Source: Odontocerum albicorne (taxonomy: Eukaryota > Arthropoda > Insecta > Trichoptera > Odontoceridae). From it: 64,000 bases of DNA. Shown one piece after another: positions 43,300-53,275 of this stretch. The stretch is from positions 37,441,994-37,505,993 of the forward strand of contig OX463848.1 of the NCBI GenBank assembly GCA_949825065.1. Direction: 5' to 3'. The position numbers and the translations under genes were made by a program. The notes under the pieces were generated by a model, which had not been told where the DNA came from, ran no database searches, and saw nothing but the letters and a program-made list of their open reading frames with translations. The stretch's first letter is position 1; each line of letters begins with the position of its first letter.

Positions 43300-44312
43300 T
43301 ATATTTTTGGTTGTTTCATTCAAAGTGCTTTTTTTATCTTGTTCAACACATCAGCATTACAGTCACATTTATCCGTTATCAATTTAAATCTTTGGTTGTT
43401 TCATTCAAAGTGCTTTTTTTATCTTGTTCAACACATCAGCATTACAGTCACATTTATCCCTTATCAATTTAAATCTTTGGTTGTTTCATTAAAAGTGCTT
43501 TTTTATCTTGTTCAACACATCAGCATTACAGTCACATTTATCCCTTATCAATTTAAATCTTTGGTTGTTTCATTAAAAGTGCTTTTTTATCTTGTTCAAC
43601 ACATCAGCATTACAGTCACATTTATCCCTTATCAATTTAAATCTTTGGTTGTTTCATTAAAAGTGCTTTTTTATCTTGTTCAACACATCAGCATTACAGT
43701 CACATTTATCCCTTATCAATTTAAATCTTTGGTTGTTTCATTAAAAGTGCTTTTTTATCTTGTTCAACACATCAGCATTACGGTCACATATATCTCTTAT
43801 CAATTTAAATCTTTGGTTGTTTCATTAAAAGTGCTTTTTTATCTTGTTCAACACATCAGCATTACAGTCACATTTATCCCTTATCAATTTAAATCTTTGG
43901 TTGTTTCATTAAAAGTGCTTTTTTTATCTTATTCAACACATCAGCCTTACGGTCACATATATCCCTTATCAATTTAAATCTTTGGTTGTTTCATTAAAAG
44001 TGCTTTTTTTTATCTTATTCAACACATCAGCCTTACGGTCACATATATCTCTTATCAATTTAAATCTTTGGTTGTTTCATTAAAAGTGCTTTTTTATCTT
44101 GTTCAAGACATCAGCATTACAGTCACATTTATCCCTTATCAATTTAAATCTTTGGTTGTTTCATAAAAAGTGTTTTTTTTTATCTTATTCAACACATCAG
44201 CCTTACGGTCACATATATCCCTTATCAATTTAAATCTTTGGTTGTTTCATTAAAAGTGTTTTTTTATCTTATTCAACACATCAGCCTTACGGTCACATAT
44301 ATCCCTTCTCAA
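43300..44312. repeat. 84-bp tandem array, 12 copies, derived from LINE coding sequence
   Basis: TTCAACACATCAGCATTACA recurs every 83-86 bp from 43342 to 44274. In reverse, one frame of the monomer reads IRDKCDCNADVLNKIKK, clearly related to IMDECGFKANVLSKMKK in the LINE fragment at 42.8 kb. So the monomer is a piece of that LINE's ORF2. Because 84 is divisible by three, a 212-codon plus-strand ORF (43339-43977) with a 28-residue period runs through it by chance. Confidence 0.92.
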
Positions 44313-44347
44313 TTAGTTGGTAGTAAACTACCACAAAATGAATACAT

Positions 44348-44427
44348 CGGGTGATAATGTGTGTCAAAATACATAATTTATTGACCCTTGTCAATAAATT
44401 ATGTTTTTTGACACACATTATCACCCG
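44348..44427. repeat. 38-bp inverted repeat (hairpin)
   Basis: CGGGTGATAATGTGTGTCAA...TTATTGAC (44348-44385) and its near-exact complement (44390-44427) around a 4-base loop. The right arm runs into the LINE scrap that also occurs at 41.59 kb. Confidence 0.92.
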
Positions 44428-44625
44428 GTGAATTCAAAGTGCACACATTTCTAAAGCATTATTCGGGTCTTTTCAGCCTTCTTCCATATCCCCGTGCCAC
44501 TCACACAGATCAAAGATGATACTAAAATGCTATTGTGGTTGCCATCTTAGCAGATTTTAATACTATTTTTTTTCAATAGGCGTGATGCAATTGCGACACG
44601 CCATTCGATATCCCTCGTCTGAGAT
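44400..44625 (-). pseudogene. LINE fragment, same as 41.6-41.8 kb
   Basis: The reverse complement reads WKKAEKTRIML and, further upstream in coding direction, RMACRNCITP. It matches 41585-41795. It belongs to the segment between the polymerase and the LRWFGHVERM block. Confidence 0.6.
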
Positions 44626-44629
44626 AATT

Positions 44630-44683
44630 CCTACCGGAAACACGTGGAATGAATTAACATTTATGCCACGTGTTTCCAGTAGG
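44630..44683. repeat. 18-bp inverted repeat
   Basis: CCTACCGGAAACACGTGG (44630-44647) and CCACGTGTTTCCAGTAGG (44666-44683) pair with one mismatch around an 18-base loop. Confidence 0.9.
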
Positions 44684-44790
44684 AAGCAACATATTATATA
44701 TCGCCCTATCATTCGTATTAATCAGTTTCTGCCCAGAACATGTAATTCCAATGTTCGGACAAACCAGCATGAAGTGTGAGTCATGTAACA
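44655..44790 (-). pseudogene. LINE ORF2 C-terminal relic
   Basis: The reverse complement reads HFMLVCPNIGITCSGQKLIN and then TNDRAIYNM. This is the HLLxC...DL...NDRA segment also found in the 10.9-11.1 kb relic, which it matches at the DNA level. Confidence 0.55.
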
Positions 44791-44959
44791 GGAGTTAACA
44801 TAAGTTGTGTCCTTTTTTTCCCAATTTAAAAATGAGCACCAAAAGTAAAACAACGTGGTAAATGTTATATGTCATTTGAAAGAAAATTTTCTGCTCTACA
44901 AGATATTGTGTTTGCTTTTACATTAAATATATTATTTTGTTTGATTATAAGCCTTCAAA

Positions 44960-45088
44960 ATGGAATGTCAAGTAGACGAAAGTTAGCATTTTCGACACCT
45001 CCTTCTGTTCGCGTTCAATCGAGAGAATAAAGTTGCCAAAGCTGTTAGCGATATTTGCGAAATGTACAGTGAAGATGCTATGAATGAA
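44960..45088 (+). pseudogene. Mariner transposase N-terminus
   Basis: From ATG at 44960, with one internal stop, the frame reads RHLLLFAFNRENKVAKAVSD and then ICEMYSEDAMNE. That is the first helix-turn-helix of mariner transposases (family: HCLLYEF..G..AAEAARNIC..YGEDA), which binds the inverted repeat. The reading ends abruptly where an inverted piece of the same gene begins. Confidence 0.75.
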
Positions 45089-45166
45089 ATATGGTTAAAG
45101 CGGTCTTCATCAAAGTTCACTGGTCGTCCGGAACGCTCCATGTCTTTCAGGTCGAAATTACCGTCT
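45089..45166 (-). pseudogene. Inverted mariner transposase segment
   Basis: The reverse complement reads DGNFDLKDMERSGRPVNFDE, the linker with the SGRP motif that normally follows the N-terminal domain. It lies on the opposite strand to the segment just upstream, so part of the gene is inverted. It runs into the assembly gap. Confidence 0.7.
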
Positions 45167-45366
45167 NNNNNNNNNNNNNNNNNNNNNNNNNNNNNNNNNN
45201 NNNNNNNNNNNNNNNNNNNNNNNNNNNNNNNNNNNNNNNNNNNNNNNNNNNNNNNNNNNNNNNNNNNNNNNNNNNNNNNNNNNNNNNNNNNNNNNNNNNN
45301 NNNNNNNNNNNNNNNNNNNNNNNNNNNNNNNNNNNNNNNNNNNNNNNNNNNNNNNNNNNNNNNNNN
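45167..45366. other. Assembly gap, 200 N
   Basis: Exactly 200 N bases, so probably a placeholder of unknown true length. ORFs spanning it are meaningless. Confidence 0.99.
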
Positions 45367-45389
45367 TGTACACATATATAATGTTCATA

Positions 45390-45470
45390 TACAACAATTG
45401 TAAATTTTGGTAAGACGTTCTAAAATCATTTTGTGACGTCTCACCAAAATTTATCATACAATTGTTTTAA
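45390..45470. repeat. Imperfect inverted repeat next to the gap
   Basis: ACAATTGTAAATTTTGGTAAGACGT and a complement carrying a 5-base insertion, around TTCTAAAATCATTTTGTG. It could be a transposon end duplicated head to head. Confidence 0.75.
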
Positions 45471-45474
45471 ATAT

Positions 45475-46120
45475 CAATATGTTTATTATGAATATCAAAA
45501 CTAAAAATAACAGTAGCTCTCAACCTTTTAAATTTCAATTTCATGTTTACTTGTATGGGCTCATTCTACGAATTTAATATAGTAGAAATAAATTCTTTCT
45601 AAACACCTACCACAATGGCAAATTCAGTTAATATTCCGAATGCTTATGGCGCCGAGGAGGCGTCACTTTTTATGGTTATTAATAAGAGATTCTTGGTAAC
45701 AGGTATTAATTATGAATACCGTTGTAACACGTGTCTCGTGAATATTTACACTTTTCCAGGAAAGGGTTCGCTTTTGGAATTGTCAGTGTAGTCTCTTTTT
45801 GACCCTGAGACCTCATTCTAGTAGGATTTTGGGGTCTAGAAAAGGGTTCGCTTTGTAAATTTATGTGAATAGTCTATAGTGCTACTTTAAATACCAGGTC
45901 AAAGGTTAATACGAAACCACGAATACATATATTTTTTTAATATTCTACAATTTAAAATTTCAAGATATTATTTATTTTCAGCCTCTTTTTCTTAAGTTCG
46001 TTTTTTTTCTTTTATTTATTGCAGCAAGTCAAAAGTTATGACATTTCGACATGTATAATATTCTTCTCGCATTTACATTTTACAGTCTCGCGTTTGAAGT
46101 GCAAGAACGTTCACTTAATC
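45475..46120. other. Unassigned sequence
   Basis: A short repeated phrase, GAAAGGGTTCGCTTT, occurs at about 45761 and 45840. Nothing else is supportable. Confidence 0.4.
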
Positions 46121-46124
46121 ACTG

Positions 46125-46322
46125 ACGATCTTTGTGGCCTAGTTGATAAGATGCTCGTCTTCCAGCCCGAAGGTTGCGGGTTCGATTCCCGTTGGAACCC
46201 AGATTTTTTTAAAAAGGATTCCTGTCTGTTTCTTCCTCTTTAACATCTTTCTGGTAGGTGGTTGGAAGATATTGCCTCATGGCAACAAGCTCGCCAGGTT
46301 GTACTACGTACAACAAAATAAT
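46125..46322 (+). ncRNA. tRNA-derived SINE, best-preserved copy
   Basis: The tRNA-like head has A-box-like TGGCCTAGTTGATAAG and a perfect B box in GGGTTCGATTCCCG. The body follows: AAAAAGGATTCCTGTCTG, then GGTTGGAAGATATTGCCTCA, ATGGCAACAAGCTCGCCAGG and TTGTAC, and an AT-rich tail. Related copies lie at 36.2, 52.8, 55.5 and (fragment) 12.1 kb. The GGAAGAGAT...GGCAATAAG..CGCC block resembles insect SINE/LINE 3' ends. Transcription would be by RNA polymerase III. Confidence 0.82.
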
Positions 46323-46324
46323 AA

Positions 46325-48100
46325 TATACTGACACACTTACGATGAGTAGTAAAAGTACATTTCCCTTAGTCAATGCAAACGTATAAAACTGTAATTTAC
46401 ATTCCTTTTTTTTCTTTTAATATTTTTTAATGTTCATTAAAAATTTCCCATGTATACATAAACTTTATTGGTGTCAACAATGTTTTTTTTACATCTTATA
46501 TATTAATATGGATTGTATAGGTCTGCATAACAAATCTAAATTGATTATGTCTAAATGACGAAGAGTGTGACTGGGAGATTACGTTGTTTCCAGCTTCAAA
46601 ATCAAACTTTGGCAAACATTGGAGGAAACACTTAGTTTCTAGATCATCATCATACGTCAAGGCAATACTCAAACGTGCTGTGAGATGAGAGATAAATAGC
46701 TAATTCGTCACATATGTTAATATTTAAGAGGAAAATATGATATCTCTTTGTTTATTGAAGTGTTAACGAAATATATTTTTCCATAGCTCATATTTTATTG
46801 TTGTTTGCAGCTCTTTTATACATTAAAATGTTATTTTATAGTTTGATATTTATGATAAAATACTTATATGTTCTAATTACTTCGACTTTCTGATTCAAGT
46901 AATCAAGATATAAAAATAGAAAATAACAATTAACAGAAAAGTAACACTGCTCAATTGATATTGGAGTAAGAATAATAATAGAAATTGATAATAGAAATAA
47001 ATGTATTGTTATGTTTCAATGAAAAATAGCAAGATTAAAGGCTCATAATTATTCGTCAATGTGCAATAATAGACGTTCAGATATAATAGTTTCATGGGGG
47101 AAACATTTATTATTGAAATTATTTTTATTCATTATTTCAAATAGAAAAATATATATTTTTTTATTTAATTATGAGAGATTTTCTTGAATTAAATACCACA
47201 TAACCATTACGTAAACAAATGGAAAAAAGCAATGCATAAAATAAACTTTTCCAAGGAGCTAAGAAGTTTCACTTCTACCGCGCGAGAGTCTCACGCATCT
47301 GTTTTTTTTATATATAGTATATATTATATTAAAAAATTAAAACATACGCCAAATGTTACACATTCTCTTTCGAAATTAAAATAACGAAAGGACACTGAAT
47401 CCTTGATGTTTATACTTAAATTTGAAATGAGAGTTACCTCAATATTTTTCACTGTTGGTAACATAATACAGTACCCATAATACTGCAACATATTCAAATT
47501 GGTAATTCGAATATATTGAAGAGCGTGGCCTAGACTAAACATGGTCTTCGATCCCAGTTATTGAGCATTTGGGCTTAAAAACACTGGAGTAGGCACGGAG
47601 CTCGTTGTTCATCATCACTCTCCTAATTCTAGTGTATTCGAGTATAGTTACTATATGAACTCTAAATAGACTAGTATCCTTTATGATGATAATTAAAGGT
47701 TATTTTGAAAATAATATATTCTCAGTAATGTAATATTTTTAAATTTATTCTTTGATACCATAAAAGATGAAGTTCACCTTATCTCTCATTGTCTTTGACA
47801 TCTCATAGGCATTTATCATTCCTTAAAAATGTATTAAAATATTTAAGTTTGGTGCATTACTCTTGTTTACAAGCAAATACATTCGAGGTGACAATATGAA
47901 TTTCACTCTAGTTTTCAGCACAAAATCTCCCACAAAGCAAAGTTGTTTAACTATTTACACACCTCTTCACTTACTTTTTCATGAATGTATTAGACATTCA
48001 CTTTATTAATATAAAACTTTAATAAATTGAGAAGCAGAGACGTTTCTCGAAAAGTGAAGTATATTTGGGAAAAAATCACTTTTTCAAATTGTTAAAGAAA
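46325..48100. other. AT-rich sequence, mostly unassigned
   Basis: At 47510-47600, TATTGAAGAGCGTGGCCTAG and GGTCTTCGATCCCAG look like a decayed SINE head related to the start of the 59.6 kb repeat. The rest shows nothing. Confidence 0.4.
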
Positions 48101-48104
48101 AAAC

Positions 48105-48560
48105 TAGTAAACCAAAACTACTTTAAATTAATGCGAAGAAACACAATGAAAACAAAAACTACTTTTAATTAATGAGAAGAAAAACAATGAACATAAAATC
48201 TACTTTTAATTAATGAGGAGAGAAACAATGAAAACAAAAACTACTTCGAATTAATGAGAAGAATAATAATGAAAACTACTTTTAATTAATAAGAAGAAAA
48301 ACAATGGAAAAACTTCTTTACATTAATGAGAAGTAAAACAATGAAAACAAAAATGTCTTTAAATTTATGAGAAGAAAAACAATGAAAACAAAAACTACTT
48401 TAAATAAATGTTAAGAAATGCAATGAACACCAAAACTTCTTCAAATTTGTGAGAAGAAAAACGATGAAAACCAAAACTACTTTAAATTAATGAGAAGAAA
48501 AACAGTGAAAACTACTTAAAATTAATGAGAACAAAAACTACTTTAAATTAATGAGAAATC
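48105..48560. repeat. Degenerate ~40-bp tandem repeat, about 11 copies
   Basis: AAAACTACTTTAAATTAATG with GAGAAGAAAAACAATG recurs with variable spacing and substitutions. Confidence 0.85.
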
Positions 48561-48614
48561 GAATAAAAATTATATTCTTCAATCCATGCATGCAAAACAT
48601 TACACTATTTGACT

Positions 48615-48830
48615 GTTGCACATAGAGAGAGCGTCAGACTTCGCGAAACACATATTTTGCATATTTTATGAGTATATCCATACACCTCCTTATACGACCT
48701 CTTGTATTTTTCAGACTAATTACATTTCCTTCTTTCGATATATCATTCAATTGATCCAGCAACACTTTTCTTGGTCTTCTACCCACGCCTTTTACTCACA
48801 TTTGTACTTTATATATGTTGTTTTAGTATA
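48615..48830 (-). pseudogene. LINE C-terminus (GRRPRK block)
   Basis: The reverse complement reads VKGVGRRPRKVLLDQLND, then ISKEGNVISLKNTRGRIRRC. This is the C-terminal end of the LRWFGHVERM family ORF2 and is one of the cleaner copies. Upstream parts of the ORF are absent. Confidence 0.75.
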
Positions 48831-48859
48831 TTTTAAAATTGAAAACAATGCATACATAC

Positions 48860-49490
48860 ATGCCATTTCAATGTCGAGGTAGGTAGAGAGGATATAATAC
48901 AAGACTTTCGAATCGCGACACACATGCTTAGTACCTTCTACAAGCAGCGGCGGCTGGTCCCAAGGTGCGCTGGTGCGCTGATCACCAACGCACCTCGAGA
49001 CGCTAAGCGAATATGAAATATCGCTGTCTCACAGTTTACTGTATGTCTCTGTGTCTCTGTCTGCCCTATATGAATTTGCGTTTCCGTCCGGTGCGTATTG
49101 GAGATAGCTCCGGTGGTATTGGCAAACTTGGCAGGTCAATTTGAAAGGAATATTTTTTTAAAATTTACTTAAAAAAAATTGAATTTACACTTAATTAAAA
49201 ATACTCGTACTATTTGTCAGTATTCTTATATGATTCATATTTTATCCATCCAAATATTTTACAATTTTGGAAGTCATGTTTGCGAATACATAATTTAATT
49301 ACTATGAATTATTTCTCCAGTTCAGCGCACCAACACACCTCCAGACCAGCCGCCACTGTCTACAAGTATATCCAAATAATTTCAAGGATTTCTACATTTC
49401 CTTCTTACAAAATATAATTAACTTGATTCAACAATACCTTGGTTTCCTTTTACACGTTTTCTACTAACATTTGCACATATTTGTTTTGTT
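48860..49490 (-). mobile_element. LINE 3' end interrupted by a MITE
   Basis: 48860-48936 has the family 3' UTR in reverse (GTCGAGGTAGGTAGAGAGG, CAAGACTTTCG, CGACACACATGC). 49367-49490 resumes with the reverse of the MRRCMD...RPRK coding block (TTGGTTTCCTTTTACACG). The two halves are separated by the 414-bp hAT-like MITE. Confidence 0.7.
48945..49358. mobile_element. hAT-like MITE, 414 bp
   Basis: Left end CAGCGGCGGCTGGTCCCAAG; right end in reverse CAGTGGCGGCTGGTCTGGAG. Similarity extends to about 38 bp (TGGTGCGCTGA). The 8-bp duplication TCTACAAG flanks it at 48937-48944 and 49359-49366. CAG/CTG ends and an 8-bp duplication are hAT hallmarks. No transposase ORF. Confidence 0.93.
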
Positions 49491-49670
49491 AGCATATCTT
49501 TATTAGCATATTTGTTTTATTAGCATATTTGTTTAATTAGCATATCTTCATTTATTCTTTATATGATATATGCCCAAACCATCTTAATTTACTCTAATAA
49601 TATAAAATACACCTTGGTATAAAAAAAACAAAATATACCTTGAAATACAATATTTAAATATTCCTTCCAA

Positions 49671-49800
49671 AATGTTATTACATAAAATTATTACATAAAA
49701 TTGTTATTACATAAAATTGTTATTACATAAAATTGTTATTACATAAAATTGCTGGAAATGAAATAAAAAATGTAATTACATAAAATTGCTGGAAATGAAA
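49671..49800. repeat. 18-bp tandem repeat and larger duplication
   Basis: TTATTACATAAAATTG is repeated about five times, then a TTACATAAAATTGCTGGAAA segment occurs twice. Confidence 0.88.
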
Positions 49801-50060
49801 TAAAAAAATAAATATAATACATATTGGGATAAGATAGTATGTGTGGGTTATTGGTTATTGATCATAGTGTGAACATCTCCCATACCACACAATAACCATG
49901 TTCTTTATTGGTGAAGTATAACAAAAATTATATAACGTTTTGTTACCTTAGATTTTCTCAAAACTCGTTAACAGGTTGTTTTATTGATAAAATTAGGACC
50001 AAATGTCTCTATATTAGACGAACTTACATCTCAGGCTATATAGTATAGTATATATATATA

Positions 50061-50088
50061 GTCAGGCTACACTTCCGTGTAGCCTGAC
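50061..50088. repeat. Perfect 12-bp inverted repeat
   Basis: GTCAGGCTACAC, loop TTCC, GTGTAGCCTGAC, right after an AT dinucleotide run and directly before the mariner remnant. Confidence 0.95.
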
Positions 50089-50164
50089 CCTTCCCCTCCG
50101 TAACGAGACCGGTTCGAGGTCAGTACGTTGAGAAGTGTTGACGCGACAACATGTTTCGTGAAAA

Positions 50165-50398
50165 ATGTCAATCCAATCTCCCGCCAAGAGCGAAATACGC
50201 GGCGTCATCCATTATCTCGTTTGGATGGGAAAACCTCCGGTTGAGGTTTATAATGAGGTAAAAACTGCATATGGTGATAAAGCTATGAATTGTACGAGTG
50301 TGTACAAGTGGTGTCGCGAGTTTAAAAACGGTCACGTCACAATTCTTCACCCTCCGCCAAAAAGTTCAAAACCACAATTTCAGCCAAGAAAATCATGA
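50165..50398 (+). pseudogene. Mariner transposase, N-terminal part
   Basis: Starts at ATG and reads SPAKSEIRGVIHYLVWMGKP, then VYNEVKTAYGDKAMNCTSVY and KWCREFKNG. This is the first helix-turn-helix that binds the inverted repeats. After KNGHV the next residues (HPPPK) belong far downstream in normal transposases, so roughly 150 residues with the second helix-turn-helix and the first catalytic aspartate are gone. One base is also missing in the AAAAA run near 50357, which throws the frame and gives the early stop. Confidence 0.85.
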
Positions 50399-50856
50399 CA
50401 TCCGTGTTTTGGGACTGTCAAGGCATAATTTTAATTGAATATATGCCTCAAGGGGAGACCATCAACTCTGCAAGATACTGTGAGACCCTAAAAAAATTGC
50501 GGAGGGCAATTCAGAACAAGAGGAGAGGCATGCTGACAAAGGGAGTCTGCCTGCTGCACGACAATGCCAGACCACACACGGCCAACGCCACGAAGGAACT
50601 GCTCGCCTCGTTTAAATGGGATGTCCTGAACCATCCCGCGCATTCCCCTGACCTAGCACCTTCAGATTACTATCTCTTTGCCTCCCTGAAGCTGCACATG
50701 GGTGGAAAAAGGTTTTCAACCGACGAGGAGGTAAAGGAGGAGGTGGAGAAGTGGACGGAGGGGTTGGCGGGAAACTACTTCGAGGAAGGCATCAAAAAGT
50801 TGATACCCCGCTTCACCACCTGTATTGAGAGGAATGGCGACTATGTCGAAAAATAG
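50395..50856 (+). pseudogene. Mariner transposase, catalytic C-terminal part
   Basis: The 153-codon frame continues from the KIMTSVFWD region. It contains HDNARPHTA and, 34 residues after that aspartate, the aspartate of APSDYYLF, so the second and third residues of the DD34D triad are intact. The first aspartate lies in the deleted part, so no active enzyme can be made. Sequence such as ETLKKLRRAIQNKRRGML is well preserved, suggesting a fairly young deletion derivative. The ATG at 50395 is an internal methionine, not a true start. Confidence 0.88.
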
Positions 50857-50955
50857 CTTACATATGTACTACGGTAACCCATGATTTTTTTTGTTTAAAT
50901 AAAAAAATTGTAACCTACAAAATTCAGTACACTTACTTTCTGGATATGCCTCGTA

Positions 50956-51125
50956 TATATCAAAGTCCATTGTACATTACATTTAACTTATGCCCAACTT
51001 ACTCGTATCTTTTATTTCTAGCACCTACGCCTAATTACTCCATATAAGAATAAATAATATAAGGTAAATTTTTTAATCTCCTCCATTTAAAAGCGGATAA
51101 ATTATAAAGTCAACTTATCCTTTTA
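50956..51125. other. Unassigned spacer
   Basis: Nothing seen. Confidence 0.4.
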
Positions 51126-51129
51126 AAGA

Positions 51130-51560
51130 AGACCTCGGTGTCAAGTTCCTGTAGCGTGGAATAGTTCAATTCAAAAAGTAAGAGATTGGGTGGCGCGTGC
51201 AGCTTTAGGAAGCATTTGATGACGACTCATATCAGGAAGTCGCATCAAAATTTATAATAGTTTATGAACACATCACACCTACACTATACTACACCTAAAT
51301 TTGAACTATCACATATCGGTAGATTTACAAAGGTTGTTCATCTTCCTTTCTTTAGGCTCTCAGCGGTTTTCTACCAAAATATATTTTTCTGAATATATAC
51401 AGATTCAAATAAGTATCTAATGGCTGCGTCCATTTTATTCCTATACTTACGCTGAATTTCTATATATTTATTTAGTAATATTTATAATGCGTCAATAATA
51501 GTAACTTCGAGTCCTGAAATAAAGCGCCCCTGAGGAGAGTATGCTATCTAAACAGCGTTT
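51130..51560 (+). pseudogene. LINE C-terminus and 3' UTR remnants
   Basis: GTAGCGTGGAATAGTTC reads VAWNSSI, the remnant of the LWNSLP motif, followed by a decayed tail. CGAGTCCTGAAATAAAGCGCCC at about 51510 matches the 3' UTR block at 28.55 and 57.51 kb. Confidence 0.5.
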
Positions 51561-51564
51561 AATA

Positions 51565-52785
51565 ATTTTTCCTTTTAGTTTATTTATCATCAATTGATGG
51601 TCATGTAATGTTTGTCAATAAAGTGGCGTCAAATGATGACATATTGACTTGTTTCCTTATATAATTTGATCATTTTGACTTGTTTTCTTATAAAATTTGA
51701 TAAAAAATAATGAATTGTTTCAATAATAATTATAGTCTGGTTTCTCGATGCGAGATTTAATATTATTCTACGAAATTTGGTTCGTTGGAGTGAATTATTT
51801 GAAATATAGCGTAAACTTTGCAAGTGCTCCTACTCCTAGTTCCTTGGAAAGACAATTCTGAGAATTCTTATCATAATCCTAGAACAAGGTTTGCACATTG
51901 ATAAAATACTAATTTTCATTTTGTATGAATTTAAATTGGTTTCGATGATAGGAATTTACAGAGAAAATAGAGTAATCGAAGATAAATATAGATAAAAATG
52001 AAGATAATAAGAAAAAAACGACGATAAGAAGGGTATCGAACGCCGTGAAACGATAGGAAAGAAAGTCAATGGGGCACTAAAACATGTTAACTTGAACCGA
52101 ATAATCAATTTCATACAATATGAGATTGACTTAGTTGAACTTTTCCCTGCTCTACAGGTCCATTAAGATAATTGGTGAAAGGGATATTTCAAGTTGTACT
52201 TGAACCGGGCAGTATCAAAATCTCCTATGATGATAGCCCAGAATAATATTTTACTTCCAACTTTGAATGGGAGGGAAACGTGGACGTAAAAAATGAAAAA
52301 AAAAAACTTCATTTTAATGTACGAGTATTTTATACATAAAAACTGTCAACATAAATTAAATCAAAATTTAAAAGGGGGTAAGGTTAATTAAATTGTGATG
52401 ATTTCACATGGATTGACTCATAATTATAGAGTATTATATACCGTTACGGGTAATTTCACGTAGAATTACAATGAAGACTAGAAAATGACCATTTATATAG
52501 CATCTGTTCCAAAAAACATATTTGGTAAGAAAACCGTTGAAAACTTACTACAAAGAAACCTTTGTAGATTTTTCGGTTTGTGATAGTAACACATTCGGCT
52601 TTAGGTGTAGTTTAGTGTTCATATAACATAATTTATTTAAATGAGATATTCCATTCGTCGTCTTTAATTGCTTCCCAAAACTGCACACGCGGCCCATATC
52701 TCTAGCACCAAGACGTTTACCATTTTACACCATAGGATCAGCAACGACAAAAACTCGATAATAATACCCCACTCTATTGGATCAA
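51565..52785. other. Unassigned AT-rich sequence
   Basis: A 32-bp duplication (GACTTGTTTCCTTATATAAT and GACTTGTTTTCTTATAAAAT) at about 51645-51710. No gene. Confidence 0.4.
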
Positions 52786-52794
52786 TCAATGTAT

Positions 52795-52960
52795 TAGATG
52801 GAGAAGATTCCCGCTGGAAACCAGATTTAAAAAAAGATTCAAGTCTGGTTTTCACTTTAAGTCACTTTAAAAAAAACAACTTTCTGGTTGGCTGGAAGAG
52901 ATTTCCACATGGCAATAAGTCCGCTTGGTTGTATTGTATATAACGAAAATATAATCAAAA
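52795..52960 (+). ncRNA. SINE fragment, body only
   Basis: GATTCCCGCTGGAAACCAGA is the end of the B-box region. Family body follows: TTCAAGTCTGGTTTTCACTT, GGTTGGCTGGAAGAGATTTC, CACATGGCAATAAGTCCGC and GGTTGTATTGTATA. Confidence 0.65.
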
Positions 52961-52961
52961 A

Positions 52962-53112
52962 ATACAATACTTAAAGTCTATATCTCGAAAGGTACAGTGG
53001 GATCATCACAATTTTAATAAAAATTCATAATTTACTTCAAAAAAATTATCAGAATTTTTATAAAAAAATCTTGCTTGCTCCTTTATATTTATCGAATTTT
53101 AGTTAACAGTAT
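52962..53112. other. Unassigned spacer
   Basis: Nothing seen. Confidence 0.4.
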
Positions 53113-53115
53113 GTA

Positions 53116-53273
53116 CAGTACCCGGTGATAAGTAATACACATCGTTTATAGAGCGTCGTCTCTGTCGCACGATACGCTAACAGTCCGATATCGTAGTCAC
53201 GATGCGGTTAGCGCATCGTGTGACAGAGACGCACGCTCTACAAACGATGTGTATTACTTAACGACGGGTACTT
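53116..53273. mobile_element. MITE, 158 bp, long inverted ends, TA duplication
   Basis: Left end CAGTACCCGGTGATAAGTAA; right end in reverse AAGTACCCGTCGTTAAGTAA. Similarity extends about 65 bp (ACACATCGTTT...GAGCG...GTCTCTGTC...ACGAT.CGCTAAC). TA flanks at 53114-53115 and 53274-53275 suggest Tc1/mariner-type movement. Almost the whole element can fold into one hairpin. Confidence 0.88.
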
Positions 53274-53275
53274 TA

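Larger units (their letters stand above)
50092..50955 (+). mobile_element. Internally deleted mariner-family element
   Basis: The 3' inverted-repeat end CTTTCTGGATATGCCTCG is followed by TA (50954-50955). The matching 5' end is not present, so the left side is truncated or replaced near the palindrome. Inside are the two ends of a transposase gene joined by a large deletion. Confidence 0.85.

Noticed and set aside
43339..43977. 212-codon ORF with a 28-residue repeat, at first sight a repeat protein
   Set aside because: It is the sense-opposite reading of an 84-bp tandem array derived from a LINE; the period is a multiple of three, so the frame stays open by chance.
45062..45457. ORFs of 96-130 codons spanning X residues
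   Set aside because: They run through the 200-N gap and have no meaning.
46130..46210. Functional tRNA gene
   Set aside because: A and B boxes are present, but there is no paired acceptor stem and a SINE body follows; similar copies occur elsewhere.
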